A stretch of 18,646 bases of DNA from positions 1-18,646 of the forward strand of contig WFMO01000116.1 of assembly GCA_015489055.1 (NCBI GenBank), given 5' to 3'. Below are positions 9,462 through 17,421 of this stretch, one piece after another. The position numbers and the translations under genes were made by a program. Positions within the stretch are counted from its first letter, which is position 1. Each line of letters starts with the position of its first letter. This stretch comes from Helicobacteraceae bacterium. GTDB lineage: Bacteria > Campylobacterota > Campylobacteria > Campylobacterales > Sulfurimonadaceae. The notes below the pieces were generated by a model. The model saw only the letters and a list, made by a program, of their open reading frames with translations. It ran no database searches and was not told the origin of the DNA.

Positions 9462-11780
9462 ATGTTTAAATATATCCTATTGATTGCATGTTCTTTGCAG
9501 CTGTATGCTCTGCAGTTAAGAGTTGATACCGCAATACAGCATTCTGAGTTTTACAGCATATTGTATCTTAGTAGCAGCCAGCCTTTTATATGCGAAAAAA
9601 GAGATGTAAACTCAACAGCACCATTGAGTATAATTTGTGCCTTTACCAAGAAACCGCATCATATTTTTAAAAATCTTTCAAATAATTATTTTAGTATTGC
9701 ACCTAAAATAAAAGATAATATTTTTTTCATCATCATTAAACCAAAATATAAGATGTTCATGCGCTCCATGCCCTTTGATCTTATCTTGAATCAAACCGTA
9801 TTTCAAACAAATATAAAAATAGCAAGACGGTGGATGATTATAGGATATAAAAACAGCCTGCCTCTTATAAACGAAAAGTCACATAATGGCCTAAACTTCC
9901 CTATTACATTTTCAAATATGAAACTTGCATATGTGGGTGGATTGGATTTAAGCGGTAAGCCTATACATATTAAGCAGTTAAAAAATATTAAATACTATAT
10001 CTCCATAAAACAAGCGTATAAAGATGGACAATATACTAAAACTTTGTCTTTGATAGACGAGGCTTTGCGACAATATCCGTATTCAATGTTTAATAGCTTA
10101 TATATGTATGATAAAATCAAAATTTTATACAAAATGGCTGATTATCATAAACTGCTTGTTTCATCCGAACAATTCTTGAGAAAATATTCGGGTAATGCAC
10201 ATACGGCTGACATTTTACTTTTAACAGCTGATAGTAATGAGGCACTAAAGCATACGACTGAAGCAAAATATTTTTACAATAGGCTTTTAACCGAACATAA
10301 AAATTCGAAGTTTGCAAAGCTGGCATTAATTAAAATAGGAGATATGTTATTATCACACCATAAAAAACAGCAGGCTGTCGATAAGTATATCGAAGCTCTT
10401 GACAGGGCTAAAGACATTAATGTGGCATCTCTTGCAGCTTATAAGATAGCGCTTTTTAGCCTAAAGAATAAAATGTTAAACGATGGAATTAAATATATCA
10501 ATAAGGTATTAAATGCAAATCCATCTTTTTTTGCCAAAGAACCTAAAAAAGCACTTAATATATCGCAGGTTTTAGCAGGATATAAAAATTACAAGCTTGC
10601 ATTGAAAATTACGGATATAGCTCTTGATACCTTAAAGCCATCGAATAAATTTTATTCATCATTGTTAAAAAATAAAGGTATATGGTTGGCAAATACAAAA
10701 AATAAGAGTGAGGCGGTAAAAGTTTTTAACAGATACATTAAAGAATTTCCAAATTCGAAGTATATAGATACTGTAAAAGAAGCCAAATATGCCCTTTTTT
10801 TTAATAATAGAGCATTAGATACAGCACAAAAATTAAGACATTATGATTATCTTATTAAAATGTACAAAGGTAAGAGTATTGCCAAAAAAGCATTAGAGAA
10901 AAAAGTACAACTTTTATATAAAACCAAGCAATATTTACAAATATTATCACTTAATATAAAAGGCTTTGATGATATCATGCTAAAAAGCGCACAGAACCTA
11001 ATGCAAGAGATGGTAATCAAACATCATTGCTATAAAGCCGTAGAGATATATAAGAGATACAAGCTTGTAGCTAAATACCCATTAGCAGATAATATGTATC
11101 AATGCGCTATGCAGACGCTTAGTTATAAAACAGCTCATAAAATTGCGAAGCAGTTTGTATCCTCGAAAGATATTTCAAAGCGTATTAAATGGATGTATTA
11201 TGATGCTTTGAGCTTGTATCACCTTAAACATTATCATAAAGTATTGCAAATAGGAGATGATTTAAGTATTTTGCTCCAAAATAATACGAAATCGCCATAC
11301 GATAAGATTTACAGGGTTATGTTTGATTCATACGCCAAACTGCATAACCATGAAAAAATGTTATCTTCTATGCAAAAAATTATAAATATATTTTCAATAC
11401 GATTTAAGGACATTTCAAGATATATAAAGCTGGTCCGCCTAGGTGTGAGTTTAAAAGATAATAATATTATTATTACTTATGGGAAATATGTGTATAAGCT
11501 TCAAAACAGATACAAAACATATCCATACAGCCCTTATATAGAATTTACATTGGCTCAAGCATATAGCAATATTCATCATGTGTCAAAGGCTATCAAGATA
11601 CTACTGTCACTAAAGTCGCTAGCACCTCTTCAAAAATCAAGACAACAATATCTTCTTGGTACACTTTTTGAGAAAAAATGGAAAAATCAAAAAGCAATAG
11701 ATGCATTCAAGGCATCTATTAAAGCCGATAAGTCTTCACCTTGGGCACAACTCTCAAAGGATGCTATTAATCTTTTGTAA
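9462..11780 (+). CDS. pflA: PflA-like periplasmic TPR protein of the flagellar motor
   Basis: Predicted exported protein of 772 residues. An N-terminal signal peptide (hydrophobic 3-16, likely cut after LYA) is followed by a non-repetitive, probably beta-rich region (about 20-170). A long helical-repeat region from about 180 to the end has TPR-like units, the last around residues 727-772 (FEKKWKNQKAIDAFKASIKAD). In Campylobacter jejuni, PflA (paralysed flagellum protein A, about 788 residues, TPR-rich) lies directly downstream of nuoN, as I recall. Matching position, architecture and length support this assignment. There PflA builds part of the periplasmic scaffold that holds the stator ring of the high-torque motor. 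AGAGG at 9452-9456 is the ribosome site. The 3' end overlaps miaA on the other strand by 14 bases. It could instead be another TPR lipoprotein-type family, but synteny makes that less likely. Confidence 0.8.
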   Translation: MFKYILLIACSLQLYALQLRVDTAIQHSEFYSILYLSSSQPFICEKRDVNSTAPLSIICAFTKKPHHIFKNLSNNYFSIAPKIKDNIFFIIIKPKYKMFMRSMPFDLILNQTVFQTNIKIARRWMIIGYKNSLPLINEKSHNGLNFPITFSNMKLAYVGGLDLSGKPIHIKQLKNIKYYISIKQAYKDGQYTKTLSLIDEALRQYPYSMFNSLYMYDKIKILYKMADYHKLLVSSEQFLRKYSGNAHTADILLLTADSNEALKHTTEAKYFYNRLLTEHKNSKFAKLALIKIGDMLLSHHKKQQAVDKYIEALDRAKDINVASLAAYKIALFSLKNKMLNDGIKYINKVLNANPSFFAKEPKKALNISQVLAGYKNYKLALKITDIALDTLKPSNKFYSSLLKNKGIWLANTKNKSEAVKVFNRYIKEFPNSKYIDTVKEAKYALFFNNRALDTAQKLRHYDYLIKMYKGKSIAKKALEKKVQLLYKTKQYLQILSLNIKGFDDIMLKSAQNLMQEMVIKHHCYKAVEIYKRYKLVAKYPLADNMYQCAMQTLSYKTAHKIAKQFVSSKDISKRIKWMYYDALSLYHLKHYHKVLQIGDDLSILLQNNTKSPYDKIYRVMFDSYAKLHNHEKMLSSMQKIINIFSIRFKDISRYIKLVRLGVSLKDNNIIITYGKYVYKLQNRYKTYPYSPYIEFTLAQAYSNIHHVSKAIKILLSLKSLAPLQKSRQQYLLGTLFEKKWKNQKAIDAFKASIKADKSSPWAQLSKDAINLL

Positions 11781-12657
11781 AAAGCAGTTGTCTGAGCTGT
11801 TTTAGCGAAGCCGTTACCGAATTTTTAAATTGTGTTTTATTAAAAACCTGTTGTCGTTTTGCAAGTTGACGAGTGTGTAAATTGATCTCTTGAGCTAACT
11901 GTTCTTTTGTTAATAGCCCGTCAAGATATTGCAGGGTTTCAATAATGCCTATAGCCTTCATGCTGCCGTATGAGCGGAAATATTTTTGTTCTAAAGCGGC
12001 AACTTCATCAATCAAGCCTTTTGTTATCATCATATTTGTTCTGTCATGTATTCTTTGAATTAGATCATCTTTTTGCACGGCTATATTGTAAATTGGTAAT
12101 TCTTTAATGACTGGGTGAGGCGGATGCATGCTAAACCATTGTGAGGGTGTATAAGAAGAGGCCTTATAAATTAAAAGCATCTTCTGTATTCTATATTTGT
12201 CATTTGGTTTGATATTTTGCATATATTTAGGATCTATATGTTGTAACAACTCATAGCAATCATTTACATGTAACAGCATCTTATCCACATCCTGTTGAAC
12301 CTGCTTAGTTATTGTAGGCAGTGGCGATAAGCCATTTAGCATAGAGCTTAGATAAAATGAGCTTCCCCCGACTATTATAAGATTCTTATCTAATATTTTC
12401 GCCTGATTTAATGCCTGTTGGTATATTTTTGCAAAGGTATAGGCATTAAAAGTATCATTTGGATATATTTCATCTATACCAAAGTGCTTAATCTTTTTCA
12501 AATCCTGCCTAGAGGGCTTTGCAGATGCAATATCAATTTCTTTATATATGCTAAGTGAGTCAAGAGATAATATATATGCGTTTGTTTGTTGGGCTAATTC
12601 AAGCGCTAAATCACTTTTTCCAGAAGCAGTAGGTCCGATAATAGCTATTTGTTTCAT
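11767..12657 (-). CDS. miaA: tRNA dimethylallyltransferase (A37 isopentenylation)
   Basis: Transfers a dimethylallyl group to N6 of adenosine 37 in tRNAs reading codons that begin with U. The protein has 296 residues when started at the ATG 12657-12655, normal for MiaA. It begins MKQIAIIGPTASGKSD, with the P-loop at 8-15. Further family segments are SLDSLSIYKEIDIASAKPS, LIIVGGSSFYLSSMLNGLSP and a C-terminal tRNA-contact region (SYGSMKAIGIIE, HTRQLAKRQQVFN). The frame stays open upstream to 12993, but that part runs antisense through the mqnP-like gene and has no MiaA character, so I reject it. No Shine-Dalgarno sequence precedes the chosen ATG; a perfect extended -10 element ends seven bases before it. 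Confidence 0.96.
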   Translation of the reverse strand: MKQIAIIGPTASGKSDLALELAQQTNAYILSLDSLSIYKEIDIASAKPSRQDLKKIKHFGIDEIYPNDTFNAYTFAKIYQQALNQAKILDKNLIIVGGSSFYLSSMLNGLSPLPTITKQVQQDVDKMLLHVNDCYELLQHIDPKYMQNIKPNDKYRIQKMLLIYKASSYTPSQWFSMHPPHPVIKELPIYNIAVQKDDLIQRIHDRTNMMITKGLIDEVAALEQKYFRSYGSMKAIGIIETLQYLDGLLTKEQLAQEINLHTRQLAKRQQVFNKTQFKNSVTASLKQLRQLLFTKD

Positions 12658-12672
12658 GTATAAAATTATATC
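12658..12672 (-). promoter_or_regulatory. Extended -10 promoter of miaA, probably giving a leaderless mRNA
   Basis: Read on the minus strand the sequence is TGATATAAT (12673-12665), a perfect TGnTATAAT extended -10 box, followed by seven bases and then the miaA ATG. Transcription normally starts about seven bases after the -10 box, which would place the first nucleotide at or within two bases of the A of the ATG. There is no -35-like hexamer, as is common in Campylobacterota. Confidence 0.6.
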
Positions 12673-12685
12673 AGCTTTATTTTGG

Positions 12686-12701
12686 TAAAATGCTGTATAA
12701 C
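12686..12701 (+). promoter_or_regulatory. Candidate -10 region for the mqnP-like gene cluster
   Basis: Two overlapping candidates lie in the 70-base divergent region: TAAAAT at 12686-12691 (preceded by TTTTGG) and TATAAC at 12696-12701. Either would give a leader of about 20-30 bases before the TTG start with its AAAGG site. No -35 hexamer is apparent. Which one is used cannot be decided by eye. Confidence 0.4.
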
Positions 12702-12727
12702 AAAGTTTTAGAAAAAAAGGCTGGCAT

Positions 12728-13591
12728 TTGCAAAAATATATAGATAAACTAAGTGACTTTAATGAATTAGTCATGTTTAAGCACTCTATTTTTTCTATGC
12801 CGTTTATTTTTATATCCATGATTGTAGCAGCTAACGGTTGGTTTGGATTTAAACTTTTAGTATTGGGAGTTTTAGCAGCTCTTAGTGCGCGTAATTTTGC
12901 TATGGGGTTTAACAGATGGACGGACAGAAAATATGATATCTTAAACCCTCGCACGGCTTCTAGACCAAGTGTTGATGGAAGATTGGATAGCAAATCAATT
13001 GCTGTTTTTGTTATAATTAACGCAGTTGTCTTTATAGCAACTGCTTATTTGATTAATATACTTGCCTTTTGGCTTTCGTTTCCGATTTTATTGATTTTAG
13101 CCAGCTACTCTTTTTTTAAACGGTTTAGCGAAATGGCGCATATTATTCTTGGTTTGTCGCTGGCTCTTGCACCGATTGCCGGAGTTGTAGCAGTGCAAGG
13201 GCGTATCACATTATGGTCTGTTTTTCTTAGTGTTGGTGTTATGTTTTGGGTTGCGGGATTTGATCTTCTTTATTCTTTACAAGATATAGATTTTGATAAA
13301 GAAAACAACCTTTATTCTATACCATCGCGATATGGAACTAAAACAACACTCACTCTGTCTGCTTTATTTCATGTGCTGACGATTATTTTTTGGGGAGTGT
13401 TTGTATTGTTTGCACATTTGCATTTTTTTGGATATATGGCTATTTGCATTAGTGCTTTGATGCTTTTATATGAGCATTATCTAGTAAGAAAAGATTTTAC
13501 AAAAATAGACAGAGTTTTTTTTACTGTTAATGGCTACTTGGGTATTATATTTTTAATTTTTATTATTTTAGATAAGGTTATTGTGATATGA
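12728..13591 (+). CDS. mqnP: UbiA-family prenyltransferase, probable menaquinone biosynthesis enzyme MqnP
   Basis: Integral membrane prenyltransferase that joins a polyprenyl diphosphate to an aromatic acid. The two Mg-diphosphate-binding Asp motifs of the UbiA family are visible: N62/D66/D70 in FNRWTDRKYDILNPRTASRP and D179/D186/D190 in DLLYSLQDIDFD. There are about eight hydrophobic helices in 287 residues. Campylobacterota make menaquinone rather than ubiquinone, mostly by the futalosine route, so MqnP is a better name than UbiA (inference). The TTG at 12728 is preferred: AAAGG lies seven bases upstream and the first 15 residues (MQKYIDKLSDFNELV) look like the amphipathic N-terminus of the family. 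ATG 12773 is an internal alternative. It heads the plus-strand cluster and overlaps the next gene by four bases. I recall miaA and ubiA as near neighbours in Campylobacter too. Confidence 0.85.
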   Translation: MQKYIDKLSDFNELVMFKHSIFSMPFIFISMIVAANGWFGFKLLVLGVLAALSARNFAMGFNRWTDRKYDILNPRTASRPSVDGRLDSKSIAVFVIINAVVFIATAYLINILAFWLSFPILLILASYSFFKRFSEMAHIILGLSLALAPIAGVVAVQGRITLWSVFLSVGVMFWVAGFDLLYSLQDIDFDKENNLYSIPSRYGTKTTLTLSALFHVLTIIFWGVFVLFAHLHFFGYMAICISALMLLYEHYLVRKDFTKIDRVFFTVNGYLGIIFLIFIILDKVIVI

Positions 13592-14109
13592 GTATATATT
13601 TGATAGATGCCCCTATAGCTATATCGTATGGGCTGCAAGATGAAAATATGGACGACTATACACGTGAATATCATCAACTAGGGCAGGCGGATGACGGTGA
13701 ATTATCAAAATGGCTACAGTCTATAAAATCAAAAGGTGAGGCAAATGACAGTGATCCGGTTTTGTTAAATTTGATGATTGAATTACATAGAAAAATAGAT
13801 AATCTGGAAAAAATGATGAAACAGGAGGAGCCAAAGAGGGTCTCTTTACCTTTTTATGGAGATATCAGCAGGATTGGATTTGAACATTTTGAATTTTTAA
13901 CCACTGAACTTGAGCCGGAAAAGTTATACTATGGCCGTCTTGATATGCCTACATATCCAAAGCGTGATGTAGGCATTTTTTTTGAAGCCGTTACACCTTT
14001 GTTGGCAAAAATTATTAAGATACATGACAAAGATCAAAGAGCATGGAATCTTTATGTTAGATCCAGAGAGCGCGTTTTAATTCGAGAATCAAAAGAGGCA
14101 AAATCTTAA
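13588..14109 (+). CDS. Conserved hypothetical protein with possible PilZ-like C-terminal domain
   Basis: Soluble protein of 173 residues that I do not recognise with certainty. No signal peptide or membrane helix is visible. Residues 1-50 are acidic and polar, and 54-80 look like an amphipathic helix (LLNLMIELHRKIDNLEKMMK). Residues 84-143 alternate like short beta strands (VSLPFYGDISRIGFEHF, YYGRLDMPTYPKRDVGIFFEA). The ending DKDQRAWNLYVRSRERVLIR (148-167) resembles the C-terminal helix of PilZ-type proteins (dr..i..yi..re..lr). The canonical c-di-GMP RxxxR motif is absent, so binding of that nucleotide is doubtful. The ATG overlaps the mqnP stop (ATGA) and the stop shares one base with the next gene, so all three are probably translated together. 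Confidence 0.8.
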   Translation: MSIYLIDAPIAISYGLQDENMDDYTREYHQLGQADDGELSKWLQSIKSKGEANDSDPVLLNLMIELHRKIDNLEKMMKQEEPKRVSLPFYGDISRIGFEHFEFLTTELEPEKLYYGRLDMPTYPKRDVGIFFEAVTPLLAKIIKIHDKDQRAWNLYVRSRERVLIRESKEAKS

Positions 14110-14615
14110 TGACTTTAGATTATATGCTAATTGCAATTGGTGTTGCTGTGATTTATATTGTGTATTATATCTTCTCTAAAGATATTGATACAAATAAAAA
14201 TCTTAGAGCAATAGCTTCTGCGGTCGAAGATGCAAACAGGCAGATATATATGCTTGAAAAAAAAATATTTAATATAGAGAAAAAGCTAAACGGCGAGAAA
14301 GAAAGAGAGATGAATGATGAAGAGATTTATCAAGAAATCGAGCGAAGCGTTTATGATATTGTCAATCCTATTTCTTTACATGTAAACACTCTAAGTCAGG
14401 ATCTATCTGATTTAGCGACAGTTGTAGATACCAGACTGATAAATTTAGAGGGTGGAATAAAGCAGATATCTATGCCATCATCTGTACATGGAAATGATGA
14501 CAATAAAATTATCTCTTTATTTAAAAATGGACGCGAAATTGACGCGATTTGCAAAGAGCTTCATCTATCAAAAACTGAAGTTGAATTTGTATTGAAAATT
14601 AATAAATTACGATAG
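14109..14615 (+). CDS. Membrane-anchored coiled-coil protein with C-terminal HTH-like segment
   Basis: Function unknown, 168 residues. A single N-terminal membrane helix (about 4-23) is followed by long charged helices likely to form a coiled coil (about 30-118, e.g. IYMLEKKIFNIEKKLNGEKE). A short Ser/Gly/Asp linker leads to a compact C-terminal helix-turn-helix-like segment (133-167: KIISLFKNGREIDAICKELH, then SKTEVEFVLKI). That ending is similar to those of small DUF2802/DUF6115-type proteins found near flagellar genes in other bacteria; this is recognition from memory, not a search. The C-terminus would lie in the cytoplasm. The gene is coupled to its upstream neighbour by a one-base overlap and sits eight bases before ftsW. 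Confidence 0.8.
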   Translation: MTLDYMLIAIGVAVIYIVYYIFSKDIDTNKNLRAIASAVEDANRQIYMLEKKIFNIEKKLNGEKEREMNDEEIYQEIERSVYDIVNPISLHVNTLSQDLSDLATVVDTRLINLEGGIKQISMPSSVHGNDDNKIISLFKNGREIDAICKELHLSKTEVEFVLKINKLR

Positions 14616-14623
14616 AAATATAT

Positions 14624-15811
14624 ATGGCTGATAAAAAACTCTTTCTTTTGACTACAATACTCATTACAATTTCTATGATAATGTCATATTCTCTTACAAC
14701 CTATACTGTGTTGTTTTATGATGTTAATCAATTTCATTTTGCCATTAGACAATTTATTTATGGCGTTGTTTCAATTATCTTGATGTGGTCGTTGGCGCAA
14801 TTAAATCCCGACATATGGCTGCCTAGGCTTGGATTTACTCTGCTTACCGTATCTATGATATTAATGATAGTTATGCCATTTTTACCGTCAAGTTTGGTTT
14901 TTGCCGTCGGTGGGGCAAAGAGATGGATTAAGCTAGGTCCTATATCATTGGCTCCTGTAGAATTTTTTAAATTAGGCTTTGTTTATTTTCTAGCCTGGAG
15001 TTTTTCTCGAAAACTTGGTTACCATGGCAATATAGGTTTAAAAAAAGAGTTTATGCGTTTTTTGCCTTATGGAGTTTTGTTTGTAATAATTATGTTTATT
15101 ATTGCTTTTGTTCAAAATGATCTAGGACAGGTTATAGTGCTTGGTGTTACGCTGCTAGTTATGCTGATGCTAGCTGGAAGTAGTTTTAAATTTTTCAGTA
15201 CACTGTTTTTAGGGACTCTTGGCTTGTTTGTATTTTTTATACTAACCTCTGCGCATAGAATAGCGCGGGTTATGTCGTGGTGGTCGGGTGCACAAAATTT
15301 TATACTTGCGTTTTTTCCATCTTCCATATCGTCTCATTTGAGAGTGGCCGCAGTTGCCCAGCCGTATCAAATCGGTAATTCGCTAGATGCGATCCATCAT
15401 GGAGGAATATTTGGTGTAGGGCTTGGCAACGGATCTTTTAAGCTTGGATTTTTAAGTCAGGTTCAAACTGATTTTGTATTAGCTGGCATAGCAGAAGAGT
15501 TAGGATTTATCGGTATAATAGTTATTGTATTTATATTTGTGTTACTGATACAGCGTATTTTTAAAATTGCAAACCGCTCTGCTAGTACTGTTAATTATCT
15601 TTTTAGCATAGGTGTAGGCATGATGCTTGTAATGGCTTATTTGATTAACGCATATGGCATAAGCGGATTAACGCCGATTAAAGGAATTTCAGTTCCTTTT
15701 ATGAGTTATGGCGGGTCTAGTATGATTGCTGAGAGTATGGCAATTGGAATGGTTTTAATGGCCTCTAAGCGTGCTAATATGGGGATGAAAAAAGATAAAG
15801 AGAGTAAATAA
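14624..15811 (+). CDS. ftsW: Peptidoglycan glycosyltransferase FtsW (SEDS family)
   Basis: Polytopic SEDS protein that polymerises lipid II into glycan strands at the division septum, working with a class B PBP. It has 395 residues and about ten hydrophobic helices. Signature segments are GGAKRWIKLGPISLAPVEFF (96-115), FVQNDLGQ (162-169), QPYQIGNSLDAIHHGGIFG (246-264), QTDFVLAGIAEELGFIG with the catalytic-type Asp283, and PFMSYGGSSM. RodA is the main alternative; the murG neighbour favours FtsW. The ribosome site is poor (only A-rich sequence before the ATG), so translation may depend on the gene eight bases upstream. The first residues (MADKKLFLLT) look like a normal FtsW start. Confidence 0.93.
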   Translation: MADKKLFLLTTILITISMIMSYSLTTYTVLFYDVNQFHFAIRQFIYGVVSIILMWSLAQLNPDIWLPRLGFTLLTVSMILMIVMPFLPSSLVFAVGGAKRWIKLGPISLAPVEFFKLGFVYFLAWSFSRKLGYHGNIGLKKEFMRFLPYGVLFVIIMFIIAFVQNDLGQVIVLGVTLLVMLMLAGSSFKFFSTLFLGTLGLFVFFILTSAHRIARVMSWWSGAQNFILAFFPSSISSHLRVAAVAQPYQIGNSLDAIHHGGIFGVGLGNGSFKLGFLSQVQTDFVLAGIAEELGFIGIIVIVFIFVLLIQRIFKIANRSASTVNYLFSIGVGMMLVMAYLINAYGISGLTPIKGISVPFMSYGGSSMIAESMAIGMVLMASKRANMGMKKDKESK

Positions 15812-15820
15812 GGATTTATC

Positions 15821-16858
15821 GTGAAATTTTGTATCACAGGCGGAGGTACCGGCGGTCATTTAAATATAGCAAAAGTATTGGGCAAAGTTGCTGTTAAAAT
15901 GGGACATGATGTGATTTTTATAGGTTCTACTAGCGGACAAGATGAGATGTGGTTTAAAGATGACAAGATGTTTAGTGCAGTTTATTTTTTAAATACTTCC
16001 GGTGTGGTCAATCAAAATACAGTAGGAAAGCTTAAAGCCATAGTTAAAATTTTACGCGCCATTATACAGTCAAGAAAAATTTTAAAAGAGAACAACATTC
16101 AAGCAGTGATCAGTGTCGGAGGGTTCTCAGCTGCCGCTGCCTCTTTGGCCTCTTTTACCGTAGGTACACCACTTTTTATTCATGAACAAAATGCTGTAGC
16201 AGGCAGATTAAATGCACTGCTTAGACCTTATGCGAAGCTTTTTATAAGTTCTTATGAAAGTACTGATTTGTTACAGGGATATCCTGTGGATGAAAAGTTT
16301 TTTGATTTAGCAAGAGTAAGATATAAAGTCAAAACAGTTATTTTTTTAGGAGGCTCTCAAGGTGCTATGGCTATAAACGACTTAGCTTTACATGTAGCTA
16401 AAGAGTTATATAGCAGAGGTATAAATATCATTCATCAATGCGGAACAAAGCATTATAAAGATATTAAAACAGCTTATGAAAATCTTGGCATTAAAGTTGA
16501 GCTTTATCCGTTTTGTCAAGATTTGGCATCTTTGGTGTCAAATGCCGATTTAGCCATCAGCCGTGCGGGAGCTAGCACCTTGTGGGAACTTTGCGCAAAC
16601 GGCTTGCCCGCACTTTTTGTTCCATATCCTTATGCTGCATCAAATCATCAGTATTATAATGCAAAGTTTATAGTTGATGGAGAGATGGGTTGGTGCGTGC
16701 AAGAGGATGAAAATCTGCAAAAAAAATTGTTGGACATACTAGATGCTTCTTTGCAGAGAAAAAGTAAAAAACTGATGCAGCATTCAAATAAAAATACAGC
16801 TGCACAGATGCTAGAGTTATTTGAAAAAACATACTATAATTCTACAAAAAAAGGATAA
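15821..16858 (+). CDS. murG: UDP-GlcNAc transferase MurG (lipid II synthesis)
   Basis: Membrane-associated GT28 glycosyltransferase that adds GlcNAc to lipid I to make lipid II, the substrate of FtsW. It has 345 residues. Motifs visible are ITGGGTGGH (5-13), VISVGGFSAAAASLAS, FIHEQNAVAGRLNALL, FLGGSQGAMAINDL, HQCGTKHY and ISRAGASTLWELCANGLPAL with the donor-binding Glu. The start codon is GTG at 15821, with AAGGA at 15810-15814 six bases upstream; an MKFCITGGGTGGH N-terminus is what the family expects. It follows the ftsW stop after nine bases. Supplying lipid II from the gene next to its polymerase is a common arrangement. Confidence 0.96.
   Translation: MKFCITGGGTGGHLNIAKVLGKVAVKMGHDVIFIGSTSGQDEMWFKDDKMFSAVYFLNTSGVVNQNTVGKLKAIVKILRAIIQSRKILKENNIQAVISVGGFSAAAASLASFTVGTPLFIHEQNAVAGRLNALLRPYAKLFISSYESTDLLQGYPVDEKFFDLARVRYKVKTVIFLGGSQGAMAINDLALHVAKELYSRGINIIHQCGTKHYKDIKTAYENLGIKVELYPFCQDLASLVSNADLAISRAGASTLWELCANGLPALFVPYPYAASNHQYYNAKFIVDGEMGWCVQEDENLQKKLLDILDASLQRKSKKLMQHSNKNTAAQMLELFEKTYYNSTKKG
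16835..16840 (+). promoter_or_regulatory. Possible internal -10 element ahead of bcp
   Basis: A perfect TATAAT lies inside the last codons of murG, about 20 bases before the bcp ATG. A transcript from it would start just before the AAGGA ribosome site at 16851-16855. In AT-rich DNA such hexamers are frequent by chance and there is no TG extension, so this is only a candidate for separate stress control of bcp. Confidence 0.25.
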
Positions 16859-16860
16859 TT

Positions 16861-17373
16861 ATGCTAGAAATAGGACAACAAGCACCCGAGTTTTGCCTAC
16901 CCAATCAAGACAATGTTGAGATATGTCTAAGAGATCTGCTCGGTACATGGATAGTGCTGTATTTCTACCCAAAAGATAATACGCCCGGTTGCACGACTGA
17001 AGCATGTGATTTTACCGCTTCAAAAGATGATTTTAGCGATTTGAATGCGATAATTTTGGGAGTTAGTGCTGATACTGCCGCAAAACATCAGGATTTTATA
17101 GCCAAGCACAGTCTGAGTATCACACTTTTAAGTGATGAATCAACACAAATGATGCAAGATTATGGTGCATGGAAGCTGAAGAAAAATTATGGAAAAGAAT
17201 ATATGGGCATAGTAAGAACAACATATATCATAGCTCCCGATGGTAGGGTTGCAGCTTCATGGAGCAATGTAAAAGTGCGAACAAAACGCACAAAAAACGG
17301 AGTCGTAACACAACGCTTACACACAGACTTAGTAAAAGAAAAGCTTCTAGAATTGCAAAAAGAGAAGCGATAG
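16861..17373 (+). CDS. bcp: Thioredoxin-dependent thiol peroxidase (Bcp/PrxQ peroxiredoxin)
   Basis: Cytoplasmic peroxiredoxin that reduces hydrogen peroxide and organic or lipid hydroperoxides using thioredoxin. It has 170 residues, slightly longer than E. coli Bcp (156). The active-site segment is YFYPKDNTPGCTTEACDF, with peroxidatic Cys44 and resolving Cys49 five residues later, the PrxQ alpha-2 arrangement. VSADTAAKHQDFIAKHSLSI and the late GIVRTTYIIAPDGRV stretch are also typical. The C-terminus is unusually basic (KVRTKRTKNGVVTQRL). AAGGA precedes the ATG and the murG stop is two bases upstream, so it can be read from the murG transcript. It ends the cluster; no convincing terminator follows. 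Confidence 0.95.
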   Translation: MLEIGQQAPEFCLPNQDNVEICLRDLLGTWIVLYFYPKDNTPGCTTEACDFTASKDDFSDLNAIILGVSADTAAKHQDFIAKHSLSITLLSDESTQMMQDYGAWKLKKNYGKEYMGIVRTTYIIAPDGRVAASWSNVKVRTKRTKNGVVTQRLHTDLVKEKLLELQKEKR

Positions 17374-17409
17374 ATATATTGTTTGTAGGTAATTTAAGCT
17401 TTTTGATTG

Positions 17410-17415
17410 TATAAT
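17410..17415 (+). promoter_or_regulatory. -10 element of the rpsB-tsf transcript
   Basis: A perfect TATAAT, preceded by the T-rich stretch AAGCTTTTTGATTG, lies 37 bases after the bcp stop. Transcription would begin near 17421-17423 and give a leader of about 225 nt before the rpsB ATG. The lack of a -35 box and the T-rich upstream sequence fit Campylobacterota sigma-70 promoters. Confidence 0.6.
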
Positions 17416-17421
17416 TTCACG

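Noticed and set aside
10117..10326. Small minus-strand frames inside pflA, nuo genes, ftsW and rpsB
   Set aside because: They are shadows of well-supported plus-strand genes, with no ribosome sites or recognisable domains.
12658..12993. N-terminal extension of the miaA frame to a Met at 12993
   Set aside because: It lies antisense to the mqnP-like gene, has no MiaA similarity, and the P-loop protein starts properly at 12657.
17343..17368. GCTTCT/AGAAGC hairpin at the end of bcp as a terminator
   Set aside because: Stem of six pairs with a 14-nt loop, inside the coding region, with no T run after it.
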